Source of the DNA: VRUE01 sp963702575
GTDB lineage: Bacteria > Actinomycetota > Thermoleophilia > Solirubrobacterales > 70-9
Reading direction: 5' to 3'
Length of the DNA stretch: 64,000 nt
NCBI GenBank assembly: GCA_963702575.1
Contig: CAVPCU010000005.1
Span: 372,001 to 436,000 of the forward strand
The position numbers and the translations under genes were made by a program. Below the pieces are notes generated by a model, which saw only the letters and a program-made list of their open reading frames with translations, was not told where the DNA came from and did no database searches. Below, piece after piece: positions 58,474 to 64,000 of this stretch; the first letter of the stretch is position 1; every line of letters starts with the position of its first letter.

Positions 58474-58999
58474 CATGCCGCACATGGTCCGAATCGGGAA
58501 TTTTGCGGCGAGAGAGCCCGCCGACGACGAGTTCGGGATCGAGTTTGAGCGACTGGAGGATCCAGCGGCCCTCAGGCTCCGGTGGGATGGCCAGGAACTG
58601 CTGCCCGAGGAGAAGGCAGAGCTCAACGCCCTCACCTGCCTCGACCCGACCACTGTCGACTTCGCTCACGGCGCCAGCTACGTTCTCGGTGAGCTAATCC
58701 GCAAGGTAGCGTCGCGCAACGATGCGGTTGGGCGTGGCTTGCTGATCACCGTGCTTCCTCGGGGGTCTATCGGCGACGGCGATCTCAGCGGAATGCTGCT
58801 CGCTGCACCGGCGGAGGAGCATGTGCAGACCTTCCTCTACCTCCCTGCCGATGGACGCGAGGGAATCGTCTACGGGCCAACCGTCGTAAGTGGCGGGATG
58901 GTGCTATCGGACTTCATGGCCGGTTCGCTGGACGCGCCAGAGATGGCGGACCTCAAACGGGCCGTTGAATCAAGTCAGAGTTCGAAAGACGCCTCATAG
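58474..58999 (+). pseudogene. 3' part of the gene split by the IS21-family element
   Basis: This fragment continues the reading frame of 55445-55836 exactly after the target duplication. It codes for about 174 residues (LMPHMVRIGNFAAREPADDEF ... SSQSSKDAS) with the typical second half of an alpha/beta protein: LLITVLPRGSIGDGDLSGMLL and TFLYLPADGREGIVYGPTVV. On its own it has only internal ATG codons (58475, 58484) and is probably not functional. The function of the original protein is unknown; an Ntn-hydrolase-like role is a guess from the N-terminal half. Confidence 0.65.
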
Positions 59000-59070
59000 C
59001 GAATGACAGAGAAAGCCGCTGGGCTGCTGCGAGAGAGGGCATTCGCCGAGGGTTTTAAGAGTCGCCAGGG

Positions 59071-59208
59071 GCCGGCGAGGCGCTCTCCCGGGAATGTCGC
59101 GAAGCGGCGATATGCAATCTGGTGTTTGCGCGGCACAGCCGCGCTCGGACATCGTCGCTAAGCGCGAAGCGCGTGCGACATCAAATCCCGGGAGAGTGGC
59201 TCGCCGGC
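59071..59208 (-). repeat. structured repeat H (same core as the repeat at 55135, inverted), copy 2
   Basis: The outer arms GCCGGCGAGGCGCTCTCCCGGGA (59071-59093) and 59186-59208 pair with two mismatches. On the minus strand the core reads like the 55164-55250 core (GATGTCGCACGCGCTTCGCG ... ACCAGATTGCATA ... GCCGCTTCGCGACAT). The arms share no sequence with those of the first copy. The gap 59000-59266 holds this repeat and the lipoprotein leader and no other gene. Confidence 0.82.
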
Positions 59209-59266
59209 CCTCACAGCAGGCCCTGCGGTTAGGGTGTTGCGGTTCGGAAACTGCCGAGGAGGATCG

Positions 59267-59746
59267 ATGCGAAGAAGGATGTTCTGCGGGCTGGCCTTGA
59301 TGGCGGCCCTAATCGTTGGGGTCTGCGTGGCCGGATGCGGCAGCAGCAGCTCGACCACCGAAACGACGGCCGCGATCAGCAAGGCCGAATTCGTGGCAAA
59401 GGGCAACGCCGTGTGCGTCAAGGGCGAAAAGGCACAGGAAGCCGAAGTCAACGCCTTCGTCAAGAAGCACGGCCTGGAAAACAAGAAGCCGACCAAGGCG
59501 CAGGAAGTCGAACTCGTGGAAACCGTCTTTGCGCCCAACATCCAGTCGCAGATCGACGGGGTCAAGGCCCTCGGGGCGCCGAGTGGGGAAGAACAGCAGG
59601 TGAGCTCGGCGCTGGAACTCGCCCAGCAGGCCCTGGAAAAGGTCGAAGCGAATCCCGAGCTGGCTTTCGGCAAGCAGAATCCCTTTGCCGCGGCAGGCAA
59701 GGAGCTGCACGCCCTCGGCCTGAAGAAGTGCGCGCCCAACAGCTGA
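59267..59746 (+). CDS. hypothetical lipoprotein
   Basis: This 159-residue protein has a basic N-terminus (MRRRMF), a hydrophobic core and the lipobox VAGC, so the mature chain would start at the cysteine near residue 24 and be anchored outside the cytoplasmic membrane. A Ser/Thr-rich linker follows, then a helical domain with two further cysteines (NAVCVKGE and LKKCAPNS) that could form a disulfide. I recognise no family. GAGGAGG precedes ATG 59267 at the right distance. A hairpin terminator follows. Confidence 0.75.
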   Translation: MRRRMFCGLALMAALIVGVCVAGCGSSSSTTETTAAISKAEFVAKGNAVCVKGEKAQEAEVNAFVKKHGLENKKPTKAQEVELVETVFAPNIQSQIDGVKALGAPSGEEQQVSSALELAQQALEKVEANPELAFGKQNPFAAAGKELHALGLKKCAPNS

Positions 59747-59770
59747 GCACGGGACGTCTCGGGAACCGGG

Positions 59771-59798
59771 AAGAAGGGCGCCCTCGGGCGCCCTTCTT
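59771..59798. terminator. hairpin terminator between the lipoprotein gene and nfo
   Basis: AAGAAGGGCGCC (59771-59782) pairs perfectly with GGCGCCCTTCTT (59787-59798) around CTCG. It separates two convergent genes and overlaps the last bases of nfo. The flanking T/A runs are short, so efficiency is uncertain. Confidence 0.75.
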
Positions 59799-60660
59799 AC
59801 ATCTGGCGCTGTTTCAGGCCAGCCTTGCGGAGGCGCCTGGCCGTCTGGACTTCTTTCCTGTCCGGCCCTTTCTTGTTCGGGCCGGGGGTCTCGAGGGTCG
59901 CCGGGAGTCCCTCGAAGCGAGGCTCTGAGAGGAAGGCGGCCAGGCCCTGCTTGCCCATCTCGCCCTTGCCGATGTTGGCGTGGCGGTCGCGGCAGGAGCC
60001 CAGGGGGGCGGCGGCGTCGTTGACGTGGAGGCAGCGGAGGCGCTCGAGGCCGACCTTGGCATCGGCTTCGTCGACGATCGCGGCGAGCGAAGCGGGGTCG
60101 GTGACGTCATAGCCCTGGACGAAGAGGTGGCATGAGTCGAGGCAGAGGCCGAGGCGCTCGCCGCCGCCGGCGAGGTCGATCAGCTCGGCGGTCTGGTCGA
60201 AGTCGCGGCCGAGCAGGCCTTTGTGGCCAGCGGTCTGCTCGAGCAGCAGGGGGCAGCCCTCGCTGTCCTTCAGGGCAGCCGCGATCACCTTCGCCGCGCG
60301 TTTGATCGAGGGGCCGAGGGGCTCGCCTTTCTGCGCGCCCGGGTGGAGGACGACGCCGGCGGCGCCGATGCCGTCGCCGGTTCGCAGCGCGTGCGTCAGC
60401 GAGGCGAGCGACTTCTTGCGCAGCTCCGTGTCCTTGGTCGCGCAGTTGATCAGGTAGACGGCGTGGATCACCACCGCTTCGACCGGCGAGGCGGCCATCG
60501 CCTCGCGGAAGGCGGCGAAGTCGTCGGGGCCGTATTTCGTCGGCCGCCACATCCGCGGGCTCTGGTTGAAGATCTGGATCGATTCGCAGCCGAGCTCGCC
60601 GCCGCGCTCGACCGCCTTCGCCAGTCCGCCCGAGGTGGAAACATGCGCACCGATCAACAT
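59797..60660 (-). CDS. nfo: deoxyribonuclease IV (AP endonuclease)
   Basis: Endonuclease IV cuts DNA at abasic sites in base-excision repair. The 287-residue TIM-barrel protein has GAHVSTSGGLAKAVERG, the zinc-ligand motifs VVLHPGAQKG, LLEQTAGHKGLLG, GLCLDSCHLFVQGYD and LHVNDAAAPLGSCRDRHANIGKGEMG, and ETPGPNKKGPDRKEV. The ATG at 60658-60660 lies on the same CATG as the gltX start on the other strand. A weak AGGAG precedes it inside gltX. Confidence 0.95.
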   Translation of the reverse strand: MLIGAHVSTSGGLAKAVERGGELGCESIQIFNQSPRMWRPTKYGPDDFAAFREAMAASPVEAVVIHAVYLINCATKDTELRKKSLASLTHALRTGDGIGAAGVVLHPGAQKGEPLGPSIKRAAKVIAAALKDSEGCPLLLEQTAGHKGLLGRDFDQTAELIDLAGGGERLGLCLDSCHLFVQGYDVTDPASLAAIVDEADAKVGLERLRCLHVNDAAAPLGSCRDRHANIGKGEMGKQGLAAFLSEPRFEGLPATLETPGPNKKGPDRKEVQTARRLRKAGLKQRQM

Positions 60661-62026
60661 GTCCGATGACTCTCCTGTCCGACTGAGGTTCGCTCCATCG
60701 CCGACCGGCGCTCTGCACATCGGCGGCGCGAGGACGGCACTCTACAACTGGCTCGCCGCGCGCCACGCGGGCGGGGAGCTGGTGCTGCGGATCGAGGACA
60801 CCGACCGCGAGCGCTCGACCGAGGAGAACGTCGAGCAGATCCTCGACGCGATGCGCTGGCTCGAGCTCGACTGGGACGGCGAGCCCGTCTCGCAGGCCTC
60901 GCGGGCGGAGCGCCACGCCGCCGCGCTCGAGCTCCTGCTCTCCTCCGGCGCCGCCTACCGCGACCACGCGACTGCCAAGGATGTCGAGGCGTGGAAGGCC
61001 GAGCACGGGGCGGGTCGGGGCTATCGCGGCGAGCCCTGCGAGGAGGAGGGGGCGGCGATCCGGCTGCGCGTCCCCGACGAGGGCGAGACGGTGGTCGAGG
61101 ACCTGATCCGCGGGCCGGTCAGCTTCCCCAACCGCAGCTACGACGACTTCGTCATCGCCCGCGGCGACGGCTCGGTCCTCTACAACTTCGCCGTCGCGGT
61201 CGACGACGCCGAGATGGAGATCACCGACGTCGTCCGCGGCGACGACCACCTCTCCAACACGCCCAAGCAGCTGCTCGTCCTCGCGGCGCTCGGGCACACG
61301 CCGCCGCGCTACGCCCACCTGCCGCTGCTGCACGGCCCCGACGGCCGCAAGCTCTCCAAGCGCCACGGGGCCGCCTCGGTGCAGGAGCTGCGCGAGGCCG
61401 GCTACCTGCCCGCGGCGGTGCGCAACTACCTGGCGCTGCTCGGCTGGGGCGCGGACGACGACGCCACCGTGATCCCGACCGAGGAGCTGGTGAAGCGCTT
61501 CCGGGTGGAGGACGTCGGCCGCTCGGCGGCGATCTTCGACGAGCGCAAGCTGCGCTGGCTCAACGGCCGCTACATGCGCGAGCTGCCGCTCGAGGAGTAC
61601 TGCCGGGTCGTCGCCAACCACCTCGGGCGTGAGGTCGACGAGCCACTGCTCGCCGCCTGTGAGATCGCGCAGGAGAAAGCGCAGACGCTGGAGGAGGTCT
61701 GGCCGCTGATCCGCTTCCTCTTCGAGCCGCCGGTCGAGGACGAGAAGGCGTGGGCGAAGACGATGAAGGAGGGCGCCCTGGAGGCGCTGGAGGCGGCGCG
61801 GGACGCGCTCGCCGGCTGCGAGGGCTTCGGCGCCGATGCGGTCGAGGCCGCGCTCTCGTCGCTGCCCGAGCGGCTCGGGTTGAAGCCGGGCCGTATCTAC
61901 CAGCCGGTTCGCGTGGCGATCACGGGAACCACCGTCTCGCCTGGGATCTTCGAGTCGCTCGCGACGCTGGGGCGCGAGCAGTCGCTGCGGCGCATCGACG
62001 CGGCGCTCGTGCGCCTCCGCGACTAA
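60659..62026 (+). CDS. gltX: glutamyl-tRNA synthetase
   Basis: This class I synthetase charges tRNA-Glu. The 455-residue protein has RFAPSPTGALHIGGARTALYNW (the HIGH-type motif as LHIG), LRIEDTDRERS, and the KMSKS-type motif RKLSKRHGAAS, followed by the helical anticodon-binding part. No separate GlnRS is seen here. In actinobacteria GluRS is often non-discriminating and works with GatCAB, but discrimination cannot be read from this sequence. The ATG at 60659 shares CATG with the divergent nfo start, so no room for a separate leader exists. Confidence 0.96.
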   Translation: MSDDSPVRLRFAPSPTGALHIGGARTALYNWLAARHAGGELVLRIEDTDRERSTEENVEQILDAMRWLELDWDGEPVSQASRAERHAAALELLLSSGAAYRDHATAKDVEAWKAEHGAGRGYRGEPCEEEGAAIRLRVPDEGETVVEDLIRGPVSFPNRSYDDFVIARGDGSVLYNFAVAVDDAEMEITDVVRGDDHLSNTPKQLLVLAALGHTPPRYAHLPLLHGPDGRKLSKRHGAASVQELREAGYLPAAVRNYLALLGWGADDDATVIPTEELVKRFRVEDVGRSAAIFDERKLRWLNGRYMRELPLEEYCRVVANHLGREVDEPLLAACEIAQEKAQTLEEVWPLIRFLFEPPVEDEKAWAKTMKEGALEALEAARDALAGCEGFGADAVEAALSSLPERLGLKPGRIYQPVRVAITGTTVSPGIFESLATLGREQSLRRIDAALVRLRD

Positions 62027-62100
62027 CAACACCTAAAACTGGGGAGGTCAGGACTAAACCGTGCGTCCTTTGCTGCCGATGGGTGGGCGAAGCGAGCACC

Positions 62101-63180
62101 ATGTCCCAGACGAAGTCACAAGCCAACGGCAAGGTCAAGAGGGCCGACGCGCCCCCAGCGCGGGCCGGCGCTCCGGCGCCCGGCGCCCGCCTCGCCTCCG
62201 CCTTCGAGGCGGTGGAGAAGTTCCCGGCGCTGATCGAGTCGCGCGAGCGGGTGATGCGCGCCGCCACCGCCGAGACCCCGCGGCTCGGCGAGCTGGTCGA
62301 GGCGGTGGAGGCCGACGTTGCGCTGACCATCGCCATCCTGCGCTACGCCAACCGCACCGCCGGCGGCGGGGGCGTATCGGGCGTTCCGGCGGCGATCGAA
62401 GTGCTGAAGCCCTCCGGCGTGCTGGCGCTTGCCGGGACCTCGCCCGTCTTCGACTTCTTCGAGCCCAACGGCGGCTGGGAGCTGCGACCCGAGCAGTTCC
62501 GCGTCCACGCGCTCGCCACCCAGCAGGCAGCGGCGCGGATCGGGCGCGAGGTCGGCTGGCAGGACCGCGACGAGCTCGTCGTCGCCGCCCTCCTGCACGA
62601 CGTCGGCCGTCTCGTCATCTCCAAGCTCCACCCCGGGCAGCGCCCCTGGTTCGACACCGCGCGGTACACCCCCGAGCAGCGCATCCGTGAGGAACGCGAC
62701 CAGCTCGGAATCGACCACGCATTGGTCGGCGGCGTGCTGGCACGGCGCTGGAATGTGCCGCAGCGGATCGCGGTGGCGATCGAGCGCCACCACTCCGAGG
62801 AGGCCGAGGGCCTCGCCGCGATCGTCTCCAGCGCCGACATGGTCGCCCACTACTCCCAGGGCGAGGCGATCGTGCCCGAGCGGCTGCGGGCCGTGGCGGG
62901 GCGCTGCGGGCTCAGCCCCGAGGGCCTGCGCGAGCTGCTCTACGAGCTTCCCTACCCGCGCGACGACAGTCCCCGCCTGAGCGAGCCCTGCCCGCTCTCG
63001 GTGCGCGAGCTGGACGTCCTCCGCCTTCTCGCCGAGGGCATGGTCTACAAGCAGATCGCCGGCGAGATGCAGCTCTCGGTCTCGACCATCCGCACCCATC
63101 TGCACAACGTCTACGGCAAGATCGGCGCCGTCGACCGCGCGCAGGCGGTGCTCACCGCCCGCGACCGCGGCTGGATCTAG
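62101..63180 (+). CDS. HDOD-domain protein with C-terminal LuxR helix-turn-helix
   Basis: This 359-residue protein joins an HDOD signalling domain (about residues 30-270) to a LuxR-type DNA-binding domain. HDOD features are ETPRLGELVEAVEADVALTIAILRYAN and VVAALLHDVGRLVISKLHPG, the latter still holding an HD pair. The C-terminus CPLSVRELDVLRLLAEGMVYKQIAGEM then STIRTHLHNVYGKIGA is a clear LuxR HTH. It is probably a transcription factor whose activity depends on an unknown ligand or partner. GGGGAGG lies about 50 nt upstream, not next to ATG 62101. Confidence 0.88.
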   Translation: MSQTKSQANGKVKRADAPPARAGAPAPGARLASAFEAVEKFPALIESRERVMRAATAETPRLGELVEAVEADVALTIAILRYANRTAGGGGVSGVPAAIEVLKPSGVLALAGTSPVFDFFEPNGGWELRPEQFRVHALATQQAAARIGREVGWQDRDELVVAALLHDVGRLVISKLHPGQRPWFDTARYTPEQRIREERDQLGIDHALVGGVLARRWNVPQRIAVAIERHHSEEAEGLAAIVSSADMVAHYSQGEAIVPERLRAVAGRCGLSPEGLRELLYELPYPRDDSPRLSEPCPLSVRELDVLRLLAEGMVYKQIAGEMQLSVSTIRTHLHNVYGKIGAVDRAQAVLTARDRGWI

Positions 63181-63797
63181 TCGATCAGCGCCTCTCGAAG
63201 CGCTATCGCGACTGCGTGGGTGCGGTTGCGGGCGCCCAAGCGGCCCAGGGCGTTCTTGGTGTGGGTCTTGACGGTTTCCTCGCTGAGGTCCAGTTCGCGT
63301 GCGGCGGCGGCGCTCGAGCCGCCGTCGGCGAGCAGCTGGAGGATCTGCAGCTGGCGCCTGGTGAGGACGCCGCGACTGCCGGGCGGCGGCACGGCCGGGT
63401 CGACGAAGCGCTCGTGGTCGAGGGCGGCGCGGACCGCCTGGGCCATCTCGCCGCTGGCGGCGGTGCGGGCGACGTAGGCGGTCGCGCCCGCCTGCAGGGC
63501 CGCGGTCACGGCGCGCCGGTCCGCTCGCTCGCCGTGGGCGACGATGCCCAGGCCGGGCGCCGCCCTGAGCATCGCGCGGATCGCGTCGGCGCCGGCGATG
63601 CCCTCGGCGCCGCCGTTGCAGCGGCGCAGGTGGAGGACGGCGACGTCGATGCTGCCGACGTCGCGGACGAGCTCGAGCGCCTCCTCGCGGCTCTCGCTTT
63701 CGTACACCTCGAACTCGTCCCGCAGCGATTCGCGCACCCCGAGCCGGACGAGCGGGTGGGGGTCGGTCACTAGGCACTGTGGCCGGGACGGGGCCAA
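63177..63797 (-). CDS. LuxR/NarL-type regulator with degenerate receiver domain
   Basis: This 206-residue protein has a receiver-like N-domain and a LuxR HTH (LTRRQLQILQLLADGGSSAAAARELDLSEETVKTHTKNALGRL). The receiver has lost key residues: the phospho-acceptor position reads AVLHLRR, with His in place of Asp, and the conserved lysine region reads YVARTA, without Lys. It is therefore unlikely to be controlled by phosphorylation at the usual site. TTG 63797 or GTG 63770 could start it. Its stop shares CTAG with the convergent HDOD-LuxR gene, and the two may be functionally related. Confidence 0.85.
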   Translation of the reverse strand: MAPSRPQCLVTDPHPLVRLGVRESLRDEFEVYESESREEALELVRDVGSIDVAVLHLRRCNGGAEGIAGADAIRAMLRAAPGLGIVAHGERADRRAVTAALQAGATAYVARTAASGEMAQAVRAALDHERFVDPAVPPPGSRGVLTRRQLQILQLLADGGSSAAAARELDLSEETVKTHTKNALGRLGARNRTHAVAIALREALID

Positions 63798-63846
63798 GCA
63801 CCGATCCTAACCCAGCCCGGTCCGGGCGGTGCGGTAGAAAGGGATC

Positions 63847-64000
63847 GTGATCTCGATTACCTCGAAGTCGCGCTACGCGGTCGTCGCGATGGCCGAGCTG
63901 GCGCGCTCGGGAGAGCGGCCGGTGCCGATCAAGGAGCTGGCCGAGCGTCGCGACATCCCCGAGCAGTTCCTCGAGCAGCTCTTCTCGACCCTGCGGCGGG
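63847..64000 (+). CDS. Rrf2-family transcriptional regulator (3' partial)
   Basis: The visible 51 residues are the N-terminal winged helix of an Rrf2 protein: SITSKSRYAVVAMAELARSG, then PIKELAERRDIPEQFLEQLFSTLRR. Family members such as IscR, NsrR and CymR sense Fe-S status, nitric oxide or cysteine supply. The sensing region lies beyond the window edge, so the type cannot be told. The start is GTG 63847. Confidence 0.88.
   Translation, partial: MISITSKSRYAVVAMAELARSGERPVPIKELAERRDIPEQFLEQLFSTLRR

Overview
The window is about 70% G+C and carries actinobacterial signatures: a mycobacterial-type integration host factor (mIHF) beside gmk, rpoZ and coaBC, RNase J, a PyrR-led pyrimidine operon, and many GTG/TTG starts. 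I infer an actinobacterium, probably of the Thermoleophilia/Solirubrobacterales type. That placement comes from gene content and style, not from a marker search. Almost everything is chromosomal housekeeping. Genes are packed with ATGA/GTGA/TTGA stop-start overlaps.

Layout. 1-7.5 kb (+): the 3' part of a fused secDF, a small membrane protein, recJ and relA/spoT, all heavily interrupted by apparent frameshifts. 7.5-12.4 kb (-): a lipid kinase, an MBL-fold hydrolase, a phosphomannomutase, a HIT protein and CorA. 12.4-14.1 kb (+): a SAM-I riboswitch with an intrinsic terminator, then a threonine-synthase-like PLP enzyme coupled to a MoaD/ThiS-like protein ending in Gly-Gly. 14.1-18.5 kb: a CDP-glucose-type pair bracketed by palindromes, a YedK/SRAP protein, an exported hypothetical, tRNA-Arg(CCG) and a nuclease remnant. 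18.5-28.3 kb (+): RNase Z, then pyrR-pyrB-pyrC-carA-carB-pyrK-pyrD. 28.3-30.8 kb (+): mihF, gmk, rpoZ, coaBC. 31-41.5 kb (+): a short rimP, nusA, infB, rbfA, nrnA, truB, ribF, rpsO, a peroxiredoxin, a truncated DsbA-like gene and pnp. 41.5-47.4 kb (+): an M16 peptidase, dapB, an amidase, dapA and rnj. 47.5-49.6 kb (-): a two-component system. 49.8-55.1 kb (+): dnaE, a Cys-rich protein and an acyl-CoA dehydrogenase. 55.1-59.2 kb: an accessory patch in which a fresh IS21-family insertion splits a gene between two inverted copies of a structured repeat. 59.2-64 kb: a lipoprotein, nfo, gltX, an HDOD-LuxR fusion, a LuxR protein with a pseudo-receiver, and an Rrf2 regulator cut by the window edge.

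Three things stand out. First, a SAM-OFF riboswitch controls a ThrC-like enzyme plus a sulfur-carrier-like protein. SAM repression makes poor sense for threonine synthesis but good sense for sulfur incorporation into homocysteine, so this may be an undescribed route using O-phosphohomoserine. Second, there is a family of palindromic elements whose loops share CCCATA between TTTA and TAAA, while their 10-18 bp arms differ completely from copy to copy. They sit inside or at the ends of genes. A second repeat family has the same design (conserved core, variable self-complementary arms). Third, about a dozen single-copy genes carry frameshifts, and where I could compare codon by codon most are repaired by deleting one base. 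That pattern suggests insertion-type sequencing error rather than gene decay.
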